Notes: generated from the letters alone by a model not told the origin. A stretch of DNA of 64,000 nt from Kordiimonas aquimaris (GCF_025574485.1 NZ_JAOBPO010000007.1:1-64000), one strand, 5' to 3'; shown: positions 25,691 to 34,795, counted from the first letter of the stretch. A program made the numbers and translations.

Positions 25691-26323
25691 CTAAGGGATA
25701 TCAATTGCTTTGTGGGTCTGCACGCTGAGGCGCCATTTAGGGTGGGCTTTGCAGTATGCAACGGCATCTTTAGTGTTGGCTGCCTGAGCAGGGCTGTCCA
25801 TTGGTTGCAGGTAAAAGTTATCGAATGACAGGTTTACAAATTGCTCTGGATCGCCTCCAACTTGGGGATAAACCAACTTCAATTCCTGACCAGCTTTAAC
25901 AATGAGCTTTGAGCCAATTTTGGGGCTGATACAAAGCCAATCTATACCTTCAGGTGGTTCAACTGTACCATTGCTCTCAACCGCGATCTCAAAGCCTGTC
26001 GCGTGTAACGCCTCAATCAAAGGCTCATCAAGTTGCAATAGTGGTTCTCCGCCTGTGCAAACCACAAACGGCGTTCCGCCTTCACCCGTCCATGCTGCTT
26101 TTATGGCTGCTGCAAGATCGGCTGGTGTTTTGAACTTGCCGCCGCCTTCACCATCGATGCCAACAAAATCGGTGTCACAGAATTTGCATATTGCCTTTTC
26201 ACGGTCTTTCTCAAGCCCTGACCAAAGATTACAACCAGCAAAACGGCAAAATACCGCAGGACGACCAGCATGCTTACCTTCGCCTTGAAGCGTGTAGAAT
26301 ATTTCTTTGACAGAATAGACCAT
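25691..26323 (-). CDS. queE: 7-carboxy-7-deazaguanine synthase QueE (radical SAM)
   Basis: This protein has about 210 residues from MVYSVKEIFYTLQGEGKHAG; the start lies 7 bases after the queC stop, and longer frames only extend into queC. The cluster-binding cysteines are C31, C46 and C49, a C-x14-C-x2-C spacing instead of the usual C-x3-C-x2-C. This spacing is known from one structural class of QueE. Other landmarks are VCTGGEPLLQLDEPL and ESNGTVEPPEGIDW. It converts 6-carboxy-tetrahydropterin to CDG, upstream of QueC. Confidence 0.93.
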   Translation of the reverse strand: MVYSVKEIFYTLQGEGKHAGRPAVFCRFAGCNLWSGLEKDREKAICKFCDTDFVGIDGEGGGKFKTPADLAAAIKAAWTGEGGTPFVVCTGGEPLLQLDEPLIEALHATGFEIAVESNGTVEPPEGIDWLCISPKIGSKLIVKAGQELKLVYPQVGGDPEQFVNLSFDNFYLQPMDSPAQAANTKDAVAYCKAHPKWRLSVQTHKAIDIP

Positions 26324-26330
26324 GACGCCT

Positions 26331-27029
26331 TTATGCCTGATAGCGCGTAGGGTCAGCAAGTCCTGCTTCATAAAAGCCTTTTTTGCGTAAGGCACAGCTA
26401 TCGCAGTGACCACAGGCATTGCCCTGTGCATCAGGGTCATAGCAACTGATGGTCATTGCGTAATCAACGCCAAGCTTTGTTCCTGTTTTGATAATCTCGG
26501 CCTTGGTCATGTCAATCAACGGTGTACGAATGCGAATGCGGGCATCATCAGTAACACCGGCTTTGGTTGCCAGGTTTGCAGTTTCCTCGAATGAAGCGAT
26601 GTATTCAGGGCGGCAATCCGGGTAGCCACTGTAATCCAGCGCATTAACACCGATGAAAATGTCTTTTGCGCCGACAACTTCGGCGTAGGCGAGAGCAAAT
26701 GATAAGAAGATAGTGTTGCGTGCGGGTACATAAGTTACAGGGATATCAGTGCTCATATCTTCATCGGACCGGTCTTTAGGTACATCAATATCAGCGGTTA
26801 GTGCGCTGCCACCAAACAAGCGTAAGTCCAGCTCTGCGGTTTTGTGTTCCGATACGCCTAAATGTCGCACAACCTTGTCTGCAGCAGTTAATTCAACGTC
26901 ATGGCGTTGACCGTACTGAAACGAGATAGCATGCACATCATAACCTTCGCTGCGTGCAATCGCGACAACTGTTGCGCTGTCTAACCCACCAGATAATAGA
27001 ACTATTGCTTTTTTTCTCATCGTCATCAT
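26331..27029 (-). CDS. queC: 7-cyano-7-deazaguanine synthase QueC
   Basis: This ATP-dependent enzyme of about 232 residues turns CDG into preQ0, the QueF substrate. The PP-loop is [16 protein letters not shown]. The C-terminal zinc site is [38 protein letters not shown] and [10 protein letters not shown] are family-typical. Several in-frame ATG codons sit at the start (27029, 27026, 27020), and I chose the first. Transcription continues into queE. A terminator separates it from the symporter gene upstream. Confidence 0.94.
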   Translation of the reverse strand: MMTMRKKAIVLLSGGLDSATVVAIARSEGYDVHAISFQYGQRHDVELTAADKVVRHLGVSEHKTAELDLRLFGGSALTADIDVPKDRSDEDMSTDIPVTYVPARNTIFLSFALAYAEVVGAKDIFIGVNALDYSGYPDCRPEYIASFEETANLATKAGVTDDARIRIRTPLIDMTKAEIIKTGTKLGVDYAMTISCYDPDAQGNACGHCDSCALRKKGFYEAGLADPTRYQA

Positions 27030-27044
27030 CAAACTCTATAAAAT

Positions 27045-27080
27045 AAAACCGCCCGGCGTATAACACCGAGCGGCTATTTT
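27045..27080 (-). terminator. Rho-independent terminator after the symporter gene
   Basis: On the minus strand CCGCTCGG and CCGGGCGG pair over 8 positions (one G-T) around a 9-base loop and are followed by TTTTATTT. It lies between the symporter stop and queC, separating the two transcripts. Confidence 0.75.
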
Positions 27081-27105
27081 GATAAGAAAAAAGCACCACA
27101 CTCGA

Positions 27106-28353
27106 TTAGTCGACGGGTGGAGCGCGGAAAATGTCCTCGTCAAATTCATCTTCCCACTTGGCAACAGCTGTTGCGACGGATAAGTCACCAGTCACATTCA
27201 CCACGGTTCTTACCATGTCCAATGGGCGATCAAACGGGAATACAAAGCCTACAATGATAGCGGTTTGCGCAGCATCAATACCCAAGACGCTTAGAACTGC
27301 AGCAAGTAGGAACAATGAGGCTGAAGGTACCGCCGCTGTGCCGATAGATACCAGTGTTGTAGCCAAAGCGATCAGCAGATATTCGGTTAAACCTAGCGGA
27401 ATGTTAAAGACTTGAGCGGAAAATACAGCGAGAATACCTACATAAATAGCCGTTCCGTCCATATTAATGGTCGAGCCAAGTGGCAATACGGATGAAGCAA
27501 CAGGTGTTTTTACACCCAAGTTATCTTCTGCTGCGGCAATTGTTACCGGTAAAGTACCTGAACTGGTTGAGGTCGAAAATGCAACAAGCTGTGGTCCGCG
27601 CACGCCCTGAAAGAACCGCATTGGCGGTAATTTCAGAAGGAATTTAATAATGAAGGTGTGCGTAATGACAATGTGTACGAGGCAGGCTGCCAAGAAGGCA
27701 GCAGCCAGTGGGAACACAGTAAACAACTGATCTATACCGCCTGTTCCGACAACACCGGCAATAAGCGAGAACACACCAAACGGTGCAACTTCCATAACCA
27801 AGTGCGTAACCTTAAGCATGACCTCTGAGCCAGCATCAAAAACCTTGGCAAGAGGGTCTGCTTTCTTGCCTGTAAGCAAAATTCCAGCTCCCAGCATGAG
27901 AGCAAAGAAGATGATGGCCAGCATGTTACCTTCAGCGAGTGCTGTAACTGGGTTAGTGGGGATGATAGCAAGTAAACGGTCTTGCAACGAAGAGCTTGAG
28001 CGTCCAATTTCCTCGTTTGGTACAACACCGGCTAAATCAACACCAACGCCTGGTTCCACGATCACAGCCAGCGCTAAACCAATACTGATAGCAAACGCTG
28101 TCGTTGCCATATAAAGCCCAAGTGTTTTAATGCCCAATGATCCAAGTCTTTTTGGGTCTCCCATTGCAACAACACCGGTAACGAGTGTCACAAATACAAG
28201 AGGAACAACGATCATGCGAATAAGGCGAATGAACATTTGCCCGATCCATCCGATACTCATTGCACTTTCGCCAGCAAGCGTGCCGAAAATGATACCAAGC
28301 ACTAACATGCCCAATATGCGTTTCCATAATGGCGTATCAAACCAGAATTTCAT
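27106..28353 (-). CDS. Dicarboxylate/amino acid:cation symporter (DAACS family)
   Basis: This 415-residue inner-membrane transporter starts MKFWFDTPLWKRILG after a strong GAGGGGAGC ribosome site. The family signatures are FSTSTSSGTLPVTIAAAEDN (the serine-rich hairpin), LPLGSTINMDGTAIY, and a C-terminal DRPLDMVRTVVNVTGDLS that holds the substrate and cation site. GltP, GltT and DctA are relatives. The aspartate in TVVNVTGD suggests C4-dicarboxylate or glutamate/aspartate uptake with Na+ or H+, but specificity cannot be fixed by eye. Confidence 0.92.
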   Translation of the reverse strand: MKFWFDTPLWKRILGMLVLGIIFGTLAGESAMSIGWIGQMFIRLIRMIVVPLVFVTLVTGVVAMGDPKRLGSLGIKTLGLYMATTAFAISIGLALAVIVEPGVGVDLAGVVPNEEIGRSSSSLQDRLLAIIPTNPVTALAEGNMLAIIFFALMLGAGILLTGKKADPLAKVFDAGSEVMLKVTHLVMEVAPFGVFSLIAGVVGTGGIDQLFTVFPLAAAFLAACLVHIVITHTFIIKFLLKLPPMRFFQGVRGPQLVAFSTSTSSGTLPVTIAAAEDNLGVKTPVASSVLPLGSTINMDGTAIYVGILAVFSAQVFNIPLGLTEYLLIALATTLVSIGTAAVPSASLFLLAAVLSVLGIDAAQTAIIVGFVFPFDRPLDMVRTVVNVTGDLSVATAVAKWEDEFDEDIFRAPPVD

Positions 28354-28649
28354 AATTGCTCCCCTCAGTTCACCGACCGACAATAGTACCAATTATAATT
28401 TGGCATATAATTGCGATGGTAATTAATCTTCGAAGAGAGGCTAAGCGGTGCTCTTGACAATTGCCAATGTTTTCTTGTTCGCAGTAATGACTTTGTTTTC
28501 ACAAGTAGGTTTGCTTGTTTCACAATTCATCGTGGCGAAAATGCAATAAAAATAAAATCTTAGACAAGTTTTCGCCAGTTTTTAACGTTAACACTTGATT
28601 AGGTATAGCTGTTTCATGCTGTTTGTTCATGAACAGAAAGTGATGGTGA
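28354..28649. other. Intergenic region between divergent genes
   Basis: This is 296 AT-rich bases between the symporter and the small secreted protein. A TTGACA at 28453 resembles a -35 box, but no convincing -10 follows at the right distance. No repeat, riboswitch or small gene is recognisable. Confidence 0.4.
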
Positions 28650-29123
28650 ATGAAAATCAGGCAATTCATTTCAGCGGTAGTTGTTTTATCATCTACTTCT
28701 TTACAGGCAGCGGAAACATGTATGCGACCACATGAGGTGAAGGCAGACCAAATCCGATTTGTTGATACGCAACTTCGGATTGCTGCGCTTCAATGTGTTA
28801 ATGCTGGGTTGCGTGATATGACGGTGCTTTACAATGATTTTGCACGTTCAAAGCGTCCATATTTCATTGAGGCAACCAAGCCACTCAAGGACTTTTTGAA
28901 ACGTACAAAACGCGGTAATATTGATAAGTATGTGGTTTCTTTGGCTAACCGGTTATCACTGGATAGCGCACAACAAACCCAATTTTGTGAACGGTCAAGA
29001 TTTGCTATGCAAATGTCGGCCAAGATGCCTAATCCTGCAGGGCTTATTACTTTGATGCCAATTGTTTATCAACAACCCGAGCGAACCTGCTCGGCTGTCT
29101 CAAGCGCAGATTTGTATAATTAG
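28650..29123 (+). CDS. Small secreted protein of unknown function
   Basis: This 157-residue protein has a signal peptide (ISAVVVLSSTSLQA) and a mature helical-looking domain with four cysteines (TCMRP, LQCVNAG, QFCERS, RTCSAV), which suggests two disulfides in the periplasm. I do not recognise a family. It stands alone, between the symporter and the convergent OmpA-like gene. Codon use looks like that of the neighbours. Confidence 0.7.
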   Translation: MKIRQFISAVVVLSSTSLQAAETCMRPHEVKADQIRFVDTQLRIAALQCVNAGLRDMTVLYNDFARSKRPYFIEATKPLKDFLKRTKRGNIDKYVVSLANRLSLDSAQQTQFCERSRFAMQMSAKMPNPAGLITLMPIVYQQPERTCSAVSSADLYN

Positions 29124-29153
29124 CCTGTTTAAAAAATTGTTTGCCACGCATGT

Positions 29154-29189
29154 AAATAAAAAACCGCACAGGCATCTGCCTATGCGGTT
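29154..29189 (-). terminator. Terminator of the OmpA-family gene
   Basis: The arms AACCGCA (29162-29168) and TGCGGTT (29183-29189), with an inner AGGCA/TGCCT pair, form a long hairpin. On the minus strand it is followed by TTTTTTATTT. It lies 25 bases past the OmpA-family stop and may also slow convergent transcripts. Confidence 0.85.
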
Positions 29190-29213
29190 CAATGTTTGTT
29201 TATTAAGCTTATT

Positions 29214-30323
29214 TTAGCGTTTCAAAACAATCTCTACGCGTCTGTTTTGCCATTCGCGTACGCCGTCACCTGTCGCAACCAACGGAGAGCCTTCGCCTTC
29301 GCCGCTAACAGAAATTCTTGACGCTGGTACACCTTCATCTATCAAGCGCGCTTTAACGATGTCTGCACGGCGCTGTGCTAGCTTGTCGTTGTAGGCATCA
29401 GCACCAGAGCGATCTGCGTGACCGGTTGCGTTGATCGAGACAATACCAAATTTTTTGTATGCCTCTGCTGCCCGTTTAATAATTGATGCTGCATCATCTG
29501 TAATGACAGTGCTGTCAAAATCGAAGAACACCATAAATGGTCCAGGAATCGGAACTGGCTTTGGTTCAGGTGCTGGAGCCGGTGCTGGTTGTGGTGCTGG
29601 TTTAACAACTGGCGCCGGTGCCGGGGCAGGGCGAGGTGCCGGCTGCGGGGCTGGGCGTGATGTTTCACCAAATTTGAAGCTAAAGCGTGCAAAAATTTCA
29701 TTATTCACAAACTTATATCGAGCACCGCGTGCTTCCGTTCCAAATTTACCGCTTAAGCTGCGGAAATGACGAAAACCCAAGCCAAATTCAGTATGTTCAC
29801 CAAATGATTTTGCAAATTGGACCATCGCTTGACCAGCCGGCTCCCAATCGCGACTGTCAGCAACAAGTGTGCCTGCAGCAGTGCGGAACTCTTCAATCTT
29901 CATGCGAGTTACACCGATACCGAGACCGGCAAGGGCTTTCCAGTCAGTACCGCCAGCAAATTGATAATGACCGTTAATCATAAAGCTATTTGACTGTTGT
30001 TCACCTTCAGCATCGAAAGCTCCAGGAGCTAACGGCAGAGTTGCAGCGTCGCGGACATTAAGATCGCTGTAGCTGTTGCGACGATAGGCATATTCAAGTT
30101 CATAGCGCCACTTGCCAATGTTACGGCCGAAAAATGCGCCAGCAACAGGACCAAGTGATTTATCATCTTCGACATTAAGCGTGTTGTTCGCTCTACCACG
30201 CAGTGTTTGATTGGGTGACTGTGTTAAGCCCAATTGTAGACCGCCGTAATAATAGTCATCACTATCAGCATTAACGGGTAGGGCGATGCCAGCAAGGCAT
30301 GCAGTTGCAAGTGCTAAGCGCAT
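29214..30323 (-). CDS. OmpA-family outer membrane protein
   Basis: This 369-residue protein has a signal peptide (MRLALATACLAGIALPVNA), an eight-strand beta-barrel segment (about 25-225, ending FARFSFKFG), and a proline/alanine-rich linker (about 230-262). The C-terminal OmpA domain binds peptidoglycan: FFDFDSTVITDDA, INATGHADRSGAD, YNDKLAQRRADIVKARL and QNRRVEIVLKR. The expected role is to tether the outer membrane to the wall. It is a single gene with its own terminator. Confidence 0.93.
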   Translation of the reverse strand: MRLALATACLAGIALPVNADSDDYYYGGLQLGLTQSPNQTLRGRANNTLNVEDDKSLGPVAGAFFGRNIGKWRYELEYAYRRNSYSDLNVRDAATLPLAPGAFDAEGEQQSNSFMINGHYQFAGGTDWKALAGLGIGVTRMKIEEFRTAAGTLVADSRDWEPAGQAMVQFAKSFGEHTEFGLGFRHFRSLSGKFGTEARGARYKFVNNEIFARFSFKFGETSRPAPQPAPRPAPAPAPVVKPAPQPAPAPAPEPKPVPIPGPFMVFFDFDSTVITDDAASIIKRAAEAYKKFGIVSINATGHADRSGADAYNDKLAQRRADIVKARLIDEGVPASRISVSGEGEGSPLVATGDGVREWQNRRVEIVLKR

Positions 30324-30626
30324 GGGGAAACCTCTTTGCGTTAAGTTATTTTAACCTCTAAACGTGCTTAATTCGTTGGATACAGGCCAATTTTGGCAGA
30401 AACAAGGGTAAAGTAGAGTTAGTAATGTTGTGGTGATAACGCTATCCAAAATCTGTGATATTTTTGCATATCATTTGGCTTTATCTGCCTGTAGGCACCT
30501 ATTCTATCATGAAATGCAAGCGCGATTTTTGCTGGATTTTAGCTATTTCCAGTAAAGACTCTTCCGATTTTGCCGTTGCTCGGCTACTCTCTGCTTACTT
30601 GGGAAATTAAACGAGGGGGATATCTT
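30324..30626. other. Intergenic region with divergent promoters
   Basis: This is 303 AT-rich bases between the divergent OmpA-family and S9 peptidase genes. No clear promoter boxes, repeats or small genes could be recognised. The GAGGGGGA ribosome site at its right end fixes the S9 peptidase start at 30627. Confidence 0.45.
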
Positions 30627-32672
30627 ATGTCACAAAGAATATTGGCGGTATTTACTGTTTGCGTGCTTGTGCTTGCAAACGTAGTAAATGCAGAACCGCT
30701 TAAATTAGAAACATATCTTGATCTGGAGCAAGTGGGTGACCCACAGATTTCTCCAGATGGAGAGCAAATAATTTTCACGCGATCACATATTGATAAGATG
30801 AATGATCGTAACTCCGCATCTGTCTGGATTATGAATGCTGATGGCAGTAAAGCGCGGCAATTGATGAGCAGAGGCGGTAACGTGCGCTGGTCTCCTGATG
30901 GGACTCGAATTGCATTTATTTCGGCTGACGATGCTGGAAAACCGCAGTTGTTTATTCGATGGATGGATGCTGAAGGAGCTGTCAGTCAAATTACACACGG
31001 TACAGAGAGACCGCGCGGCGTCTTCTGGTCGCCTGATGGGCAAAGCATCGCATTTATGTCTCGTGTGCCACGCCATAGCGATTTTACAGTAAAATTACCC
31101 GGGAAACCTGCTGGCGCAAAATGGAAAGAAGACCCACTTGTAGTTGAAGAGTTCCTTTGGCATCAGGATCGCATTGGCCCTATGAATAATGGTTGGGACC
31201 ATGTTTTTGTTGTGACCGCAGATGGCGGCACGCCGCGCCAGTTAACATCTGGTAATTGGCATGCAAATACACGCCGTTTGGGTGCAATACGTTCTGGAGC
31301 CAACCTTTCCTGGACGCCTGACGGCAATAAGATTATTTTTGACGGCTTGGCAGAAGAAGATGATGGGCGCCGTTATACGGAAAGCTACATTTACAGCGTC
31401 GATGTTCAGTCAAAAGAAATAAAACAGCTAACTGATAACTCAATTGGTGCACAAGATCCTGTGGTTTCGCCTGATGGCGAGATGGTGGCATTTACTGCTT
31501 TCCACGAATCAGTCATGAGTTACAGACATTCAAATATGTATGTTGTTGGTATTGACGGATCAAATCAGCGCCGTGTTGTTGGTGATCTGGCATCAGCTCC
31601 GGCATCGCTGCGTTGGGCCTCTAATTCACGCGGTGTTTATTTTGCGCTGGATAAAGAGGGTGACCGTAACATTCATTATACGGATATGAATGGTAATATG
31701 AGAGACGTGACTGAAGGTGATCAAAACATCTTTCTCTCCAATGTCTCTGACCGTGGCGTAGCCGTCGCATTACAGTCTGACGCAGACCACACACCAGATG
31801 TAGTTAGGTTTAACCTATCTAATGGCAGAAATTTCGAGAAGCTCACTAATGTCAACGCCGATATATTTGATGGCGTGGATATGTCAGAGACGATTGAATT
31901 CTGGTACGATTCAACAGAAGGTACAAGAGCACAAGGTTGGGCGGTTTTGCCACCAAACTTTGATAGCTCGAAAAAATACCCAATGATTCTCTCTATTCAT
32001 GGTGGTCCGCATGCGATGTACCGTGAAACGTATAACTTCATGTTCCATCATTTTGCAGCGCAGGGTTATGTGGTTCTGTTTACTAACCCGCGTGGTTCTA
32101 CAGGATACGGTGAAGACTTTGCTGCGGCGATTGAAAACATATATCCAGGCCCACGTGACTTTGCAGACTTGATGGGCGGTGTCGATCATATGATCGAGCA
32201 AGGTTATGTTGATGAAGACCGCTTGTTTGTAACAGGTTGTTCTGGCGGCGGTATTTTGACGGCCTGGACAATTACACAAACGGATCGTTTTAAAGCTGCG
32301 GCTTCTCGCTGTGTGGTTTCAGACTGGATTGGCATGGTTGGTACAACTGATGTTTCTGGTTGGATGATTAATTTCTTCGAGAAACCATTCTGGGAAGACC
32401 CTACGCAATGGTATGAGCATTCAGCGATTATGCATTCTGAAAATGTTAAAACACCAACATTGTTCATGACAGGTGATTTGGATCGTCGGACGCCGGATCA
32501 GCAAGCAAAACAAATGTATGCTGTGCTTAAATACCTTGGTGTGCCAACGAAATTCATTTCTGTTAAAGGCGAATACCACGGTACAGGTTCGATTCCTTCA
32601 AACTACCTGCGTCGTCAGCTCTATTTAAAGAAATGGTTCGATATGTATGACCCTGCACATGCTGCAGAATAG
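30627..32672 (+). CDS. Exported S9-family prolyl oligopeptidase / dipeptidyl peptidase
   Basis: This protein has 681 residues from MSQRILAVFTVCVLVLANVV (signal peptide), chosen for the GAGGGGGATATCTT ribosome site. The N-terminal half is a beta-propeller with PD40-like blades (ISPDGEQIIFTR, WSPDGTRIAFIS, VSPDGEMVAFTA). The C-terminal half is the alpha/beta hydrolase, with nucleophile GCSGGG, aspartate GDLDRRTPDQQ and histidine GEYHGTG. Members cleave oligopeptides, often after proline, in the periplasm. It ends at a strong terminator shared with tRNA-Asn. Confidence 0.92.
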   Translation: MSQRILAVFTVCVLVLANVVNAEPLKLETYLDLEQVGDPQISPDGEQIIFTRSHIDKMNDRNSASVWIMNADGSKARQLMSRGGNVRWSPDGTRIAFISADDAGKPQLFIRWMDAEGAVSQITHGTERPRGVFWSPDGQSIAFMSRVPRHSDFTVKLPGKPAGAKWKEDPLVVEEFLWHQDRIGPMNNGWDHVFVVTADGGTPRQLTSGNWHANTRRLGAIRSGANLSWTPDGNKIIFDGLAEEDDGRRYTESYIYSVDVQSKEIKQLTDNSIGAQDPVVSPDGEMVAFTAFHESVMSYRHSNMYVVGIDGSNQRRVVGDLASAPASLRWASNSRGVYFALDKEGDRNIHYTDMNGNMRDVTEGDQNIFLSNVSDRGVAVALQSDADHTPDVVRFNLSNGRNFEKLTNVNADIFDGVDMSETIEFWYDSTEGTRAQGWAVLPPNFDSSKKYPMILSIHGGPHAMYRETYNFMFHHFAAQGYVVLFTNPRGSTGYGEDFAAAIENIYPGPRDFADLMGGVDHMIEQGYVDEDRLFVTGCSGGGILTAWTITQTDRFKAAASRCVVSDWIGMVGTTDVSGWMINFFEKPFWEDPTQWYEHSAIMHSENVKTPTLFMTGDLDRRTPDQQAKQMYAVLKYLGVPTKFISVKGEYHGTGSIPSNYLRRQLYLKKWFDMYDPAHAAE

Positions 32673-32693
32673 GTTTAACTGAAAACAAACAAA

Positions 32694-32720
32694 AAAGCCC
32701 GGAGCGATGCTCCGGGCTTT
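32694..32720. terminator. Bidirectional rho-independent terminator
   Basis: A perfect 12-bp stem AAAGCCCGGAGC/GCTCCGGGCTTT with a 3-base loop has T-rich tails in both directions. It serves the S9 peptidase gene on the plus strand and tRNA-Asn on the minus strand. Confidence 0.92.
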
Positions 32721-32727
32721 CTTTTAT

Positions 32728-32803
32728 TGGCTCCGCCTGCTGGGCTCGAACCAGCGACCCAATGATTAACAGTCATTTGCTCTACCAACTGAGCTAAGGC
32801 GGA
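32728..32803 (-). tRNA. tRNA-Asn (GTT)
   Basis: This 76-nt cloverleaf has the acceptor stem TCCGCCT/AGGCGGA, D-loop TAGCTCAGTTGGTAGAGC, anticodon loop TGTTAAT with anticodon GTT, T-loop GGTTCGAGCC and an encoded CCA. Confidence 0.95.
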
Positions 32804-32839
32804 TCAAGGCTCCGGGGTGTTCCCCGTGAGGTGGGGCTC

Positions 32840-32867
32840 TTTATACTCAAAAAAATGTCCGTGCCAA
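32840..32867 (-). promoter_or_regulatory. Putative promoter of tRNA-Asn
   Basis: On the minus strand TTGGCA (32867-32862) and TATAAA (32845-32840) are 16 bases apart. A CGGGG/CCCCG hairpin lies in the short leader before the tRNA. The rest of the gap to luxR (32868-33099) shows nothing I recognise. Confidence 0.45.
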
Positions 32868-33099
32868 GCAGAATTTTACATTTTTATGCCAAGCGACAAT
32901 AAAAACGTGGATACCGTTCAAAAATAACGAATGAAGCTGGTTTGATTTTGCGAGAAAAACTTAGGCCTTGAGGTGAAAATTCACAAGAATATCCAGTTTT
33001 ATAGATCGTAACCTTAAAGTAGATTTATTTAACAATATTGGCTCCGCGTCATTTCTTTGCTAATGTACATCTTCAAGATGTATTCAAGAGCACTAAAAG

Positions 33100-33828
33100 A
33101 TGACAGTTAACAGCCCCCTTAGTGATTTCATCAAATTTCAGCATAAGCTGGAGACAGCCACTACTGTAAATGAAATTACAATGCTTTTTGCTGATTATGC
33201 AAAGCCTATGGGCGTTAACTATTTTGTGTGTGCAGCGATACAAGGCGCATATTGTACGCCCGAAATGTCGCGCATGCTCGGCTACAATGATAGTGAATGG
33301 TCCCGCCATTATATGGCTAATAAATACTACCTTGATGATTTGGTTATTAAGTACGGTGCGATTGCCCGTAAAGTGTTTACCTACGAGGAAATGATTAATT
33401 CTCACGATATGACTGAGCGGCAAAAACTCATCATGCGTGAAGCGCACGATTTTGGTCTTGCTGAAGGGCTGGTTGTGCCTTTGAGGTCATCTGACGATCA
33501 TTTGGCTTTGTTCTCTATTGCTGGGCGCGGTTTTAGTAATGACCCGAAATGCCGCGGCCAATTACATATGGGCGCAATTTACGCACATGAAAGAGCCTTG
33601 CAGGTGCTTGATGGGGCTTATGAAATTGGTGGTGTTAATATTACTAAAACGCAGCATGACGTATTGAGCTATGCGGCACTCGGTAAAACCGACGGCGAAA
33701 TCGCGACGATTTTGAATATTACAGAAGGCTCTGTTTCGAAACATATTGCTGCCGTTAAACAAAAGTCTGGTGCGCACACGCGATTGCAGCTTGGTGCCAT
33801 TTTACGCAGCGGTAGGTTGATTCACTAA
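33100..33828 (+). CDS. LuxR-family quorum-sensing regulator
   Basis: This 242-residue protein has an N-terminal autoinducer-binding domain (about 15-165) with W-x-x-H-Y (WSRHYMANKYYLDDLV). The conserved aspartate of the acyl-homoserine lactone pocket is present, but the following proline of typical LuxR is leucine here. The C-terminal GerE helix-turn-helix reads ITKTQHDVLSYAALGKTDGE, then IATILNITEGSVSKHI. It is followed 91 bases later by a LuxI-type synthase, so the two form a cognate pair. No classical lux box is obvious between them, although a spaced dyad is present. Confidence 0.9.
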   Translation: MTVNSPLSDFIKFQHKLETATTVNEITMLFADYAKPMGVNYFVCAAIQGAYCTPEMSRMLGYNDSEWSRHYMANKYYLDDLVIKYGAIARKVFTYEEMINSHDMTERQKLIMREAHDFGLAEGLVVPLRSSDDHLALFSIAGRGFSNDPKCRGQLHMGAIYAHERALQVLDGAYEIGGVNITKTQHDVLSYAALGKTDGEIATILNITEGSVSKHIAAVKQKSGAHTRLQLGAILRSGRLIH

Positions 33829-33839
33829 ACCAATAAGTG

Positions 33840-33886
33840 TACACCACCCAAGTTCCTGCCATAACATTGTATCATAATTTGGTGTA
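33840..33886. promoter_or_regulatory. Spaced inverted repeat upstream of luxI
   Basis: TACACCA (33840-33846) and TGGTGTA (33880-33886) are perfect inverted copies 33 bases apart in the luxR-luxI gap. This does not match a standard 18-20-bp lux box. It could be a pair of half-sites or chance. Confidence 0.3.
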
Positions 33887-33919
33887 AATTTCCTTTGTCA
33901 TAACCAAGGGAGAATACGG

Positions 33920-34795
33920 ATGATACTGATTATTACCCCGGAAAACCGGCAAAAATACGCAGGCTATCTAGAAGATATGCACCGCATGCGTCACGATGTA
34001 TTCGTTGATCGTGCTGGATGGAGCGAACTAGAAAGTCCGTTTAAGCTAGAAATTGATGAATATGATACGCCTTGGACAACATATTACATTAAGTTGTCAG
34101 AGAAGGGTAACGTCATGGCAGGGATTCGCACAATCCCTACAGTTTACAAAAGCATGCTCGCTAATTTTTACTACCCTAAGTTTCCGGACCTTTTTGACCC
34201 TGAGGCCTTGCCTGCTGATCCACTTGTTTGGGAGATGTCTCGTTATTTTGTGGTCGACCCTGAATACAAGACACAATCAGGGCATGCCGCGAAGATGGAA
34301 CTTTATGTTGGCATGTTTGAACATGCACTCGAGCAGGGAGCTAAAGCACTTTGTGGTGTTACCGAAAGTTACATAATCGCGCGGGCACTGCGTTTGGGTT
34401 GGAGCGTTAACCCGCTAAGCATGCCTTTTGAATATAGCGCTCCCGATTTTGAAGGAAGCATGACAGCCATTAAGATGGATGTTAACGCAGACATGGTTGC
34501 TTCAACCAGAGATGCCTGGAAGCTTTCGCATCAAGTTCGTCCAGAGGCTATCAACGAAATTGCACCTAAGCCTGCGCATTTCAGAGCATCTGACTATGTT
34601 CTGTTAAAGGAATTTGCTGAGAAACGGCCAGACAGCATGAACGATTTTCACAAGATGATAAAGATGCTTTCCAGCCCTGATTCTTCGCAGCGAAACCTTG
34701 CTGAAGGTTATCTTGATCGTTGGATTGAAGAGGCATTGTCAGAAGGTTTGATGTTTGATGGAAATGTTTCACCATCAAGTACATCAGTGAATTAG
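33920..34795 (+). CDS. LuxI-family acyl-homoserine-lactone synthase with C-terminal extension
   Basis: This 291-residue protein has the LuxI fingerprint in its first 190 residues: MRHDVFVDRAGW, then EIDEYDTPWTTYYI, AGIRTIPT and WEMSRYFVVD, matching the conserved R, F, W, E-x-D, R and E/R positions of autoinducer synthases. These join an acyl chain from acyl-ACP or acyl-CoA to S-adenosylmethionine. The usual length is about 190-230; here about 80 extra C-terminal residues (from about 210) hold helices such as ASDYVLLKEFAEKRP and LDRWIEEALSEGLMF. Ribosome site GGGAGA. The acyl specificity is unknown. Confidence 0.9.
   Translation: MILIITPENRQKYAGYLEDMHRMRHDVFVDRAGWSELESPFKLEIDEYDTPWTTYYIKLSEKGNVMAGIRTIPTVYKSMLANFYYPKFPDLFDPEALPADPLVWEMSRYFVVDPEYKTQSGHAAKMELYVGMFEHALEQGAKALCGVTESYIIARALRLGWSVNPLSMPFEYSAPDFEGSMTAIKMDVNADMVASTRDAWKLSHQVRPEAINEIAPKPAHFRASDYVLLKEFAEKRPDSMNDFHKMIKMLSSPDSSQRNLAEGYLDRWIEEALSEGLMFDGNVSPSSTSVN

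Noticed and set aside
32726-33046. Repeat of ATTGGCTCCGC at the tRNA-Asn 3' end and again near 33036, as possible att sites
   Set aside because: Only 11 bases match, there is no integrase nearby, and the interval holds no cargo, so chance is more likely.
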